A stretch of DNA of 16,710 nt. Source: an uncultured Kiloniellales bacterium (lineage in GTDB: Bacteria > Pseudomonadota > Alphaproteobacteria > Kiloniellales > JAKSDN01). Positions 1-6,703 of the stretch are shown in pieces. The notes beneath the pieces are model-generated. The model saw only the letters and a program-made list of their open reading frames with translations, was not told the origin of the DNA and did no database searches. The stretch covers positions 1 to 16,710 of the forward strand of contig CAMYMY010000175.1 of assembly GCA_947259625.1 (NCBI GenBank). The letters run 5' to 3'. Positions within the stretch are counted from its first letter, which is position 1; every line of letters starts with the position of its first letter. A program made the position numbers and the translations under genes.

Positions 1-942
1 TCGGCATGGTGGGTCGCCCACCACGCGGCGTCGGTCTGCAGGGCGTTGGCCATGTTGTCGTCGGCGGTCGGCAGCATCGCCTTCACGCTGTCACCGATCA
101 GCGCCATCGATGACCTTCTCGCCGGCCCGTAGGATATGTACTTGGTTTGCTCGGCGAGTTGACGAGAGCCGGTCGCAAAGCGGACGAACGCTAGGGCCTT
201 GTCCAGATTGTAGGTGCCCTTCGGGATGCCCCAGGAATCGATGTCCCAGATCTGTCCGTCCCACAGGATCGTGAAGTCCTTGCCCTCCTCGACGATCGGG
301 CGATACAGGCGGCCGTTCCAGACGGAGGTCATGACGACCGAGTCCGAGTCGAGAAGTCCCACCGGATCGGATCCGGACTCCCACCAAACGATGCTCGTCT
401 TGATCCGGTCCAGAACGGAGAAGGCGCGCTCTTGCCCGTCTTCGGTTTCGAGCGTCGCATAGACCTGGTCCGGGGCGACGCCGTCGGCCAGCAAGGCCCA
501 CTCCATGACCACGCGCGGATCGCGTCTGAGGCCTCGTTTGCCTGGAAACTTCTTCACATCGAAGAAGTCGGCCAGCTGCGTCGGAGGGCTGCTGCCCACG
601 GCTTTGTTGTCGAAGGCGACCACCGTCGCCCAGACGGTCTGGCCGACGCCGCAGTCGGTAAACGCGCCCGGGATGAAGTCCTTGCTTGCAGGCATGCCGT
701 CGTCGCCGGCTGGCAAACCCTTGTGATCGATCTTTTCGAGCAGACCTTGTTTCCATCGCCACCCATTCGCCGCTTCGAAGCCGGAACGGCTTCACGTAAG
801 CCAGCATCTGGCTCCGCGTATAGTTGCCGCCCCAAGAAACGACCGTCAGGGCTTTCTGCGGCGAAGTCTGCGCAACTGCGGCGCCCGATTGCAGAAGCGC
901 CATGGCCAGACAGATGACTCCAGCGCGAGAATAGGAACGCAT
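1..942 (-). pseudogene. Broken periplasmic solute-binding protein gene (PotD-like, ABC importer), cut by left edge
   Basis: This was probably the periplasmic binding component of a spermidine/putrescine-type ABC importer. The start at 942 is chosen because GGGGAG lies 9 bases upstream and the protein opens with a signal peptide (about residues 1-24, ending AAVAQ), followed by the family motif SWGGNY. The first frame is good to about residue 65 (GEWVAMET, near 748). From there the homologous protein continues in another frame (QGLLEKIDHKGLPAG, DFIPGAFTDCGVGQ, VWNGRLYRP, WDIDSWGIPKG, EQTKYISYGPARR, NMANALQTDAAWWATHHA) down to base 1. Compared with my memory of the family, roughly 35-40 residues are missing at the switch, so this is a deletion plus frame change rather than a single-base slip. 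It starts 49 bp after the BCCT gene and probably shares its transcript; permease and ATPase genes may lie off the left edge. It could also be an assembly error. The family call is firm; the substrate is unknown. Confidence 0.8.
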
Positions 943-991
943 CGCCTTGATCTCCCCTTTTCGATCCTCACCATCCGTGGCAACTGCAAGA

Positions 992-2650
992 TCAGGCACG
1001 CAGTTCTCCAGTCAGGCTTGTGCCGTCTGGTGCTTCGGCTGCGCCCGGTGCCGGCACGGCGCTTGAATCCTCGTTCAGAGACTTGACGACCCCGTAGGTC
1101 ATCAAGAGCATGATCACGCTGACGGGCAATGCCGCCGCGATCGAGGCGGTTTGCAGGGCCTTCAGGCCACCGGCCACCAGTAGGACCGCCGCTACGAAAC
1201 CCTCGCCCAGGCCCCAGACGATCCGGAACCTCTGCGGCGGATTGTCGTCGCCCATGCTGAGCATCGTGGTGATGACCAGCGTCCCCGAGTCGGACGAGGT
1301 GATGAACCAGGTGGCGAGCAGGAAGGTGGCCAGGGCCGCCATGGCCCAGTTCAGCCAGGCGACCTCCGTCATACGCTCGATGGTGCCATAGAGCGCCGCT
1401 GGCAGGTTCCAGTCCCGGACCAACTGCGCGACTCCCGCCGTTCCCACGCCGCCATCCGCGTTCAGCTCCATGTAGAGGGCGTTGCCGCCGAAGATGCAGA
1501 GCCAGAAGAACGCGATGGTGGTCGGCACGAACATCACCCCCACCATGAACTCGCGAATGGTGCGGCCGCGGCTGATCCGCGCAATGAACATGCCGACGAA
1601 GGGTGCCCAGGAGATCCACCAGCCCCAATAGAAGATGGTCCAGCCACCCTGCCAGGCCGCATCGCCTGGCGCATTGAAGGTCTGGAAGCCCATCGGGATG
1701 ACGTTCCAGAGGTAATCACCCACCGTGGTGACGAAGAATCCCAGCAGCCACTTGGTAGGCCCGCCGAACAGGAAGAAGGCGAGCAAAACGATGCTCAGCC
1801 AGATGTTCCACTCCGAGATGATGCGGATGCCCTTGCCGACACCGGATACCGCGGAGAACGTGGCGACAATGGAGATGACCACGATCAGGATCAGCTGGGT
1901 GGTCGTGCCCGGATCGACTCCGAACAAATGGTTTAGCCCCGTGGCCATCTGGCTGACACCGAGACCGAGCGAGGTGGCGACGCCGAAGACCGTGCCGAAG
2001 ACGGCCAGCAGGTCGACGGCGTGACCGATCGGGCCATAGATCCTTTCGCCGATTATCGGATAGAGCGCCGAGCGCAACGTCAGCGGCAGCTTCTTCCGGA
2101 ATCCGAAATAGGCCAGGCAAAGGCCGATCATCACATAGACCGCCCAGCCGTGAAATCCCCAGTGGAAATAGGTCACGCGCATCGCGTAGACCGCGCGGTC
2201 CCTGGTCATGTCGGTAACGAGGGCGTGGTCGGCGAAGGGGTTGTTCGGGTAGCCCCAGGGTTGCGTGTTGTCGAAATAGAAGATCGGCTCGGCGATTCCG
2301 AAGAACAGCAAGCCGATGCCGACCCCGGCCGAGAACAGCATGGCGAACCACGAGAAGTTGCTGAACTCGGGCTTGCTGTCGTCGTCGCCGAGCTTGACCC
2401 CGCCGTGACGGCTGAACATCAGATAAAAGCAAACGAAGAGCATGACGACTAGGGCGCTGAGGTAGTACCAGTTCAGCGCGGACTCGATCCAGCCGCGTAT
2501 CGCCGAGTATATGGAATTGGCGAACTCGACATTCAGAACCGTAAACAGGACGAAGGCCGCGACCATGCCTTTGGAGGCAATTCCCATGGCCGGGTGAAGG
2601 CCTTTCCAAATGCCGTCCGTTGCCACATGCCCCGTTATCTTCTCTCGCAT
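992..2650 (-). CDS. BCCT-family osmolyte (betaine/carnitine/choline) transporter
   Basis: This inner-membrane secondary transporter imports quaternary ammonium compounds such as betaine or choline, driven by an ion gradient. The 552-residue protein has the usual BCCT length and about twelve hydrophobic segments. The glycine-rich stretch SAGVGIGLLFFGIAEP lies at about 107-122, and the tryptophan-rich signature (WGWWISWAPFVGMFIAR, about 342-358) is followed by SRGRTIREF. The conserved TSSDSGT motif of a late helix is also present. I chose ATG at 2650 because GGGGAGGA sits 8 bases upstream; a GTG two codons earlier (2656) would be only 2 bases from that site. The C-terminal tail is short, so the long osmosensory tail of BetP is absent. 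Its nearest downstream partner is the broken solute-binding gene, an uncommon mix of secondary transporter and ABC component. A palindrome about 240 bp upstream may control it. The exact substrate cannot be read from sequence. Confidence 0.92.
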   Translation of the reverse strand: MREKITGHVATDGIWKGLHPAMGIASKGMVAAFVLFTVLNVEFANSIYSAIRGWIESALNWYYLSALVVMLFVCFYLMFSRHGGVKLGDDDSKPEFSNFSWFAMLFSAGVGIGLLFFGIAEPIFYFDNTQPWGYPNNPFADHALVTDMTRDRAVYAMRVTYFHWGFHGWAVYVMIGLCLAYFGFRKKLPLTLRSALYPIIGERIYGPIGHAVDLLAVFGTVFGVATSLGLGVSQMATGLNHLFGVDPGTTTQLILIVVISIVATFSAVSGVGKGIRIISEWNIWLSIVLLAFFLFGGPTKWLLGFFVTTVGDYLWNVIPMGFQTFNAPGDAAWQGGWTIFYWGWWISWAPFVGMFIARISRGRTIREFMVGVMFVPTTIAFFWLCIFGGNALYMELNADGGVGTAGVAQLVRDWNLPAALYGTIERMTEVAWLNWAMAALATFLLATWFITSSDSGTLVITTMLSMGDDNPPQRFRIVWGLGEGFVAAVLLVAGGLKALQTASIAAALPVSVIMLLMTYGVVKSLNEDSSAVPAPGAAEAPDGTSLTGELRA

Positions 2651-2888
2651 GGCCACAGTCCTCCCCTATGAGAACCCGGTCGCCCTGGGTGCGAGGGCGC
2701 CGAGCCTTGTTTGTTTCGTTTCTTGGTTGGGGATACGCCGAACCGGCTGCACCGCCGCCGCCTGCCGGTCGTCCCCGCACCTGAAGGGAAGGTTAACGGC
2801 GGCCTCTGGCGGCAAATCGCCAATTTGCGACACATCGCAGATCGCGCGCGCCCTGCTGTCGGGCCCGGCCAGCGGGAAGAAGCCGATA

Positions 2889-2904
2889 TGGTATTATAAT
2901 ACCA
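2889..2904. promoter_or_regulatory. Perfect 16-bp palindrome overlapping a TATAAT box: candidate operator
   Basis: TGGTATTATAATACCA equals its own reverse complement. It contains TATAAT on both strands, so a bound repressor would cover a -10 element. The outer TGGT/ACCA half-sites resemble those of FadR/FCD-type GntR regulators. That match is from memory of the motif style, and no GntR gene is in the window. No strong -35 box sits at standard spacing on the minus strand, so a promoter here would be weak or activated. Confidence 0.5.
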
Positions 2905-2941
2905 CACAGGTAAGATATTTCAGCAAAAGGCTTTTTGCACG

Positions 2942-2970
2942 TTGACAGGCCAGACCGCCTCGGCTAGAAC
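2942..2970 (+). promoter_or_regulatory. Sigma-70 type promoter of rplM-rpsI
   Basis: TTGACA (2942-2947) is followed by a 17-base spacer and TAGAAC (2965-2970). The -35 box is perfect and the spacing ideal. Transcription would begin near 2977, giving a leader of about 63 bases before the rplM ATG at 3040. This is where a ribosomal protein operon promoter is expected. Confidence 0.65.
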
Positions 2971-3039
2971 CCGCCCGCGCCGCGCGGCGGGTAGTGCTTG
3001 CCGGCGGCGCCGGATTCCAGAACACGATCAGAGAGTGTC

Positions 3040-3504
3040 ATGAAGACCTACTCCGCCAAACCGGCCGAGATCGAGAAGAAGTGGTTCCTGATCGACGCCG
3101 ACGGCCTGGTGCTCGGGCGGCTCGCCAGCCAGGTCGCCTTGATCCTGCGCGGCAAGCACAAGCCCAGCTACACCCCGCATATGGACTGCGGCGACCACGT
3201 CGTCATCGTCAACGCCGAGAAGGTGACCCTGACCGGCAAAAAGCGGGCCGACAAGACCTACTACTGGCACACCGGCTATCCGGGCGGCATCAAGCAACGC
3301 ACCGCCGACCAGATCCTCGGCGGCAAGCACCCGGAGCGGGTGATCCTGAAGGCGGTCGAGCGCATGGTCCCGCGCAACCCGCTCGGCCGCCAGCAGATGC
3401 GTAGCCTGCGGGTCTATGCCGGGCCGGAGCACAAGCACGAGGCCCAGCAGCCCGAGCCGCTCGACATCGCAGCCATGAACCCGAAGAACAAGAGGAGCGC
3501 TTGA
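3040..3504 (+). CDS. rplM: 50S ribosomal protein L13 (uL13)
   Basis: uL13 is an early-binding protein of the large ribosomal subunit. The 154-residue protein begins MKTYSAKPAEIEKKW, a typical alphaproteobacterial opening. It carries the family blocks DADGLVLGRLAS, LRGKHKPSYTPHMDCGDHVVI, YWHTGYPGGIKQRT and RMVPRNPLGRQQM, and ends with HEAQQPEPLDI and a lysine-rich tail. ATG at 3040 follows GAGAG at close range. An in-frame TTG at 2998 would add 14 residues with no family resemblance and is rejected. The gene is complete, and its stop at 3502-3504 is 2 bases before the rpsI start. The two are co-transcribed from the promoter at 2942, as in most bacteria. Confidence 0.97.
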   Translation: MKTYSAKPAEIEKKWFLIDADGLVLGRLASQVALILRGKHKPSYTPHMDCGDHVVIVNAEKVTLTGKKRADKTYYWHTGYPGGIKQRTADQILGGKHPERVILKAVERMVPRNPLGRQQMRSLRVYAGPEHKHEAQQPEPLDIAAMNPKNKRSA

Positions 3505-3506
3505 GC

Positions 3507-4019
3507 ATGGCCGAGGAAAGCCAGACCCTGACCGACCTCAGCGAGCTGGGCGAGGCGACCGGCGCGATTGCCGAGGCGGCGCCCGCCCCGGCCGAGCCCA
3601 AGCTGGACGCCCAGGGCCGCGCCTACGCCACCGGCAAGCGCAAGGACGCCGTGGCCCGGGTCTGGATCAAGCCGGGCGCCGGCCAGGTCACGGTCAACGG
3701 CCGCGGGTTCGAGGCCTACTTCGCCCGCCCGGTACTGCGCATGGTGATCCATCAGCCTTTCGAGGCGGTCGGCCGCAAGGACCAGTACGACGTGGTCTGC
3801 ACCGTCAAGGGCGGCGGCCTGTCCGGCCAGGCGGGCGCTTTGCGCCACGGCATCTCCAAGGCGCTGACCTCCTTCGAGCCGGAGCTCAGGCCCGTGCTCA
3901 AGCAGGGCGGCTTCCTGACCCGCGACTCCCGCGTGGTCGAGCGCAAGAAGTACGGCAAGCGCAAGGCGCGAACGGGGCACTCTTCGGAGTGCTCCTTTGC
4001 GTTTGGCGGGAGCAATTGA
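3507..4019 (+). CDS. rpsI: 30S ribosomal protein S9 (uS9) with an abnormal C-terminus
   Basis: uS9 is a small-subunit protein whose C-terminal tail reaches the ribosomal P site. The start at 3507 follows AGAGGAG with 9 bases between. An acidic/alanine-rich extension (residues 1-35) is common in alphaproteobacteria. The conserved core is intact: YATGKRKDAVARVW, GQVTVNGRGFEAYF, VKGGGLSGQAGALRHGI and LTRDSRVVERKKYGKRKAR. The family then normally ends in a short tail like SFQFSKR. Here the frame instead reads TGHSSECSFAFGGSN, encoded by a terminator-like hairpin (3974-4003), with the stop at 4017-4019. No other frame encodes the missing tail. The simplest reading is a small deletion that removed the tail and stop codon and joined the body of the gene to its own terminator. 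A sequencing or assembly error is possible. Confidence 0.93.
   Translation: MAEESQTLTDLSELGEATGAIAEAAPAPAEPKLDAQGRAYATGKRKDAVARVWIKPGAGQVTVNGRGFEAYFARPVLRMVIHQPFEAVGRKDQYDVVCTVKGGGLSGQAGALRHGISKALTSFEPELRPVLKQGGFLTRDSRVVERKKYGKRKARTGHSSECSFAFGGSN
3974..4003 (+). terminator. Rho-independent-type terminator lying inside the rpsI frame
   Basis: A 9-bp stem (3974-3982 with 3987-3995, one G-U pair) is closed by a C(UUCG)G tetraloop and followed by TTTGCGTTT. This is the expected terminator of the rplM-rpsI operon, but it sits before the rpsI stop codon instead of after it. Read on the minus strand the hairpin has no T-run, so it serves the plus strand. Confidence 0.75.
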
Positions 4020-4044
4020 GATCACGTCTTCTCCTCGGACGGTT

Positions 4045-4857
4045 CTAGGACATACCGTCGAGGAAGTCCCGGACCACGGGATTGACGAGGTCCGGTCGGA
4101 CCAAAGGCGCCATATGGCCACCCGCGGGGAGTTCCACCGCGGTCATACCGGGCAGTTCCGCCAACAGGATGTCCATGATCTCCTTGATCGGGGGCTTGGT
4201 TCCTGCGGCATGGACCAGCAAGGTTCTCGCTGCCAAGTCGCGCCAAGCCTCGACGGGCGTCGTCTCGTTCATGACACTGTCCCATTCATGCAAGACGGGC
4301 GGCAGCATGGACAGGAATCCCGACCGCCGTTCCGGCGACATGGTCGCCCAGGCGCCGTCGCCGTTCCAGTAGTCGGCGAAACGCCGGCCAACCCAGGCCC
4401 AGTCGTTGGCGCCGATGTTGGTCTTCGTGTCGTCGCGCAAGGCCTTGATTTCGGCGAAAGCCGCGTCGCGACTGTGCCGGGCGAGAAGATAGAACGGATT
4501 GGGTTCCAGAAGGACAAGGCTCGACACCCGCTCGCTCAGTTGCAGCGCTGCTTTCATGGCGACCGTGCCGCCGAACGAATGACCGGCGAGGTGAAGGGGG
4601 GTTCCGATGCTCCCGGCCAAGGCGGAAACCAATCCCGCCTGATCGCCCAGCGTTTGCACGGAACCGTCGGGCCAGGGCGTCGTCTCGCCGTACCCGAAGA
4701 GGTTGAGGGCGACGACCCGGTAGCCGTCCTGAAGATCTTCGATGAGCCTGCGCCACTGCCTGTTGCCGCAGGCAGAGCTGTGAAGCAGCACGACGGGAGG
4801 ACCGGAGCCGTCGTCGCTGTAGTCGATCTCGTACCGTCCGGTGCTCAGGACAGGCAT
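4045..4857 (-). CDS. Alpha/beta-fold hydrolase
   Basis: This is a soluble serine hydrolase of the alpha/beta superfamily (270 residues). The start at 4857 is chosen for GGGGAAG 9 bases upstream and because MPVLSTGRYEIDYSDDG matches where the fold normally begins; a longer in-frame start at 4950 adds unrelated sequence. It has the oxyanion-hole region VVLLHSSACGNRQW (about 22-35), the nucleophile elbow GHSFGG (Ser94), and a late GGHM (His248). No aspartate is obvious at the usual acid position after the strand LLVHAAGTK, so the triad acid is unassigned. The gene converges on rpsI, with stops 26 bp apart, and diverges from the VOC gene. Substrate and pathway are unknown. It lies in the block between rpsI and argC that looks inserted. 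Confidence 0.85.
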   Translation of the reverse strand: MPVLSTGRYEIDYSDDGSGPPVVLLHSSACGNRQWRRLIEDLQDGYRVVALNLFGYGETTPWPDGSVQTLGDQAGLVSALAGSIGTPLHLAGHSFGGTVAMKAALQLSERVSSLVLLEPNPFYLLARHSRDAAFAEIKALRDDTKTNIGANDWAWVGRRFADYWNGDGAWATMSPERRSGFLSMLPPVLHEWDSVMNETTPVEAWRDLAARTLLVHAAGTKPPIKEIMDILLAELPGMTAVELPAGGHMAPLVRPDLVNPVVRDFLDGMS

Positions 4858-4984
4858 TGCCGATAGCTTCCCCGCTCGAAAGAGCTGGGAAAGTGTAGCA
4901 GTCTGGAGCTGTCGCCGATAGTTCGACGCCTGGACGAGCAGCTGCCACACGGCAGTCGGTCTCGCATTCTTCGATCAGAATGGG

Positions 4985-5386
4985 ATGAACGCCATGACAC
5001 CGCCGCCGATCGACCAGCAGGTGACCTTCATCTACACCGGAGACCTCGCGCGAAGCGCGCGCTTCTATGCCGAGGTGCTGGGCCTGGAGCAGGTGCTCGA
5101 CCAGGGCGCCTGCCGCATCTTCCGAGTCGCGGGCGAGGGCTTCTTGGGGATCTGCACGAACCCGGCGCGCGCAGTTGCGCCCGAGGGCTTCACCCTGACC
5201 TTCGTGACTCCCGAGGTGGACGCCTGGCACGACCGCCTGGTGGCGGCGGAGGTAGCGGTCGAGGGACCGCCTCGCGAAAATCCGGACTACCGGATCTACA
5301 ACTTCTTCGCCCGCGACCCGGACGGCTACCGGATCGAGTTCCAGCGCTTCCTGGACCCGACGTGGCCATCGCATTGTGTGGTCTGA
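4985..5386 (+). CDS. VOC-family (glyoxalase/bleomycin-resistance-like) protein
   Basis: This 133-residue protein has one VOC domain made of two beta-alpha-beta-beta-beta units: VTFIYTGDLARSARFYAEVLGLE (about 13-35) and FTLTFVTPEVDAWHDRLV (about 68-85). It closes with RDPDGYRIEFQRF, whose glutamate is a common metal ligand. VOC proteins include lyases, dioxygenases and drug-binding proteins, and the fold alone does not identify the reaction. The first strand lacks the usual metal-binding His or Gln near its start, so the metal site may be incomplete. ATG at 4985 has only a weak ribosome site; ATG at 4994 in the same frame is an alternative. The gene diverges from the hydrolase across 127 bp and precedes the phosphoesterase gene. 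Confidence 0.85.
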   Translation: MNAMTPPPIDQQVTFIYTGDLARSARFYAEVLGLEQVLDQGACRIFRVAGEGFLGICTNPARAVAPEGFTLTFVTPEVDAWHDRLVAAEVAVEGPPRENPDYRIYNFFARDPDGYRIEFQRFLDPTWPSHCVV

Positions 5387-5556
5387 GACAGTAGTGATCC
5401 GACTGTTCGTGACAGCCGGTCGTGCCAAGGAAGCGCCCCGTTGTTCGGGTTGCGCGGTTCCAACCGCCACCGAGTGGGAATAGTCACAGCGACCTCCTCG
5501 GAGAGGGATTAGACTGCAACCCTCGAGATAGCTACCGGCATTGGGGAGGAAGGCGA

Positions 5557-6543
5557 ATGTCGATGCGGATCGCGACTTTCAACCTGGAAAACCTGGACGA
5601 CAAGCCCGGCCAGAACCCAAGCCTCCGAGAGCGTATTGCCGTCATGCGGCCGCAGTTGCAGCGTCTGCGCGCCGACATCCTTTGCTTCCAGGAGGTGAAC
5701 GGCCAGGAGACGCCGGGCCAGCCTCGCCGGCTGCTCGCCCTCGAAGAGGTGCTGGCGGGAACACCCTACCGGGACTTCCACATGGTCTCGACAATGACCG
5801 CGGACGGGTTCCAGGTCTACGACGAGCGCAACCTGGTGGTGGCGAGCCGCCACCCGATCACGGCTCACCGGACCCTGAAGCACGACTTTGCGCAGGCGCC
5901 GCAGTACAGGAAAGTCACGGCCAGCCCGCCCGAAGACGAGGCCAGGGACGTGAGCTGGGAGAGGCCCATTCTCCACGCCACGATCGAGCTGCCGGGCGGC
6001 CGGCCGCTGCACGTGATCAACCTGCACCTCAAGTCGAGACTGCCCTCGAACGTGGATGGCCAGAAAGCGGACCGCTTCACCTGGCGTACGGCGGCCGGTT
6101 GGGCGGAAGGCGCTTTTCTCTCGGTAATAAAGCGCGTCGGCCAGGCGCTGGAAACGCGGATCCTGATCGATCAGATCTTCGATACCGACGAAAACGCCTG
6201 GATCGTGGTCTGCGGCGACCTGAACGCGGATCTGGACCACGTCCCGGTCGAGGCGATCCGCGGCGATGTCGAGAACACCGGCAACGGGGATTTGGCGACC
6301 CGCGTCATGGTGCCCTGCGAGCTGAGCGTGCCGGAGACCTCGCGCTATTCCCTGTACCACCACGGCAGAGGTCAGATGCTCGATCATTTGCTCGCCTCGC
6401 GGGGCCTCTTGACCTTCTACCGGGGCACCGAGATCCACAACGAGTTGCTGCACGACGAGTCGGTGGCCTTCGCCAGGGACGCCAAGTTCCCGGAATCCGA
6501 TCACGCCCCGGTCGTCGCGGCCTTCGACCTGCCGGCGAATTGA
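5557..6543 (+). CDS. Endonuclease/exonuclease/phosphatase (EEP) family metal-dependent hydrolase
   Basis: This 328-residue protein has the DNase I-like EEP fold. The catalytic blocks appear in order: TFNLENL (Asn9), CFQEV (Glu46, metal ligand), RNLVVASRHPI, INLHLKS (His157), GDLNAD (Asp221 and Asn223) and SDHAPVVAAF (Asp315 and His316). All key residues are present, so it should be active. The family cleaves phosphodiesters or phosphomonoesters in DNA, RNA, lipids or small molecules, and the substrate here is unknown. The start at 5557 is supported by GGGGAGGA a few bases upstream and because residue 5 opens the first strand. No signal peptide is seen, so it is probably cytoplasmic. It is the last gene of the block separating rpsI from argC. 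The 170 bp before it contain a small inverted repeat (GCGGTT-2-AACCGC, 5454-5467). Confidence 0.9.
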   Translation: MSMRIATFNLENLDDKPGQNPSLRERIAVMRPQLQRLRADILCFQEVNGQETPGQPRRLLALEEVLAGTPYRDFHMVSTMTADGFQVYDERNLVVASRHPITAHRTLKHDFAQAPQYRKVTASPPEDEARDVSWERPILHATIELPGGRPLHVINLHLKSRLPSNVDGQKADRFTWRTAAGWAEGAFLSVIKRVGQALETRILIDQIFDTDENAWIVVCGDLNADLDHVPVEAIRGDVENTGNGDLATRVMVPCELSVPETSRYSLYHHGRGQMLDHLLASRGLLTFYRGTEIHNELLHDESVAFARDAKFPESDHAPVVAAFDLPAN

Positions 6544-6648
6544 GACGGCCACCCCCGGCACAGCCGCCGGGCGACCGATTAACAGCCTTGATCTGCACGG
6601 GCGAGCCCGTCGGCGCGCGTAGAGCGTGGCGGGCGATGTCTGCCGCGC

Positions 6649-6676
6649 TTGCCAACACCCGCTGACTTGCTAAAAC
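6649..6676 (+). promoter_or_regulatory. Probable promoter of argC
   Basis: TTGCCA (6649-6654), a 16-base spacer and TAAAAC (6671-6676) lie just before argC, predicting a transcript start near 6683 and a leader of about 20 bases. It would give argC a transcript of its own, separate from the ribosomal operon. No arginine-responsive operator was recognised. Confidence 0.5.
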
Positions 6677-6703
6677 GAAGGCCCTGACACGTGGTGAACC
6701 GCA

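Larger units (their letters stand above)
2651..3039. other. 390-bp divergent regulatory region between the BCCT gene and rplM
   Basis: No credible coding sequence is seen on either strand. The right end holds the rplM promoter (2942-2970). The middle holds a perfect 16-bp palindrome (2889-2904). Further toward the BCCT gene are weaker inverted repeats: GCAAAT-5-ATTTGC at 2812-2828 and TGCGA-4-TCGCA at 2826-2839. These could be regulator sites, but short repeats of this size also arise by chance. The distance from the palindrome to the BCCT start implies a leader of about 230 bases if transcription begins there. Confidence 0.6.

Noticed and set aside
91..999. 302-residue open frame on the minus strand taken as one protein
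   Set aside because: Only its first part (after the start at 942) is family-like; after about 748 it is an arginine-rich off-frame reading of the binding protein gene.
1716..2780. 354-residue minus-strand frame over the BCCT gene
   Set aside because: It overlaps a clear transporter in another frame and has only GC-driven low-complexity sequence.
2998..3039. TTG start upstream of rplM giving a longer L13
   Set aside because: The added residues have no family resemblance; ATG 3040 matches the normal protein start.
5454..5467. GCGGTT-2-AACCGC inverted repeat as an operator for the EEP gene
   Set aside because: Short, about 90 bp from the start, and no promoter beside it; noted in the gene entry only.
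6554..6571. CCCGGC/GCCGGG hairpin after the EEP gene as a terminator
   Set aside because: Six-bp stem with no T-run; such stems are common by chance at this GC content.
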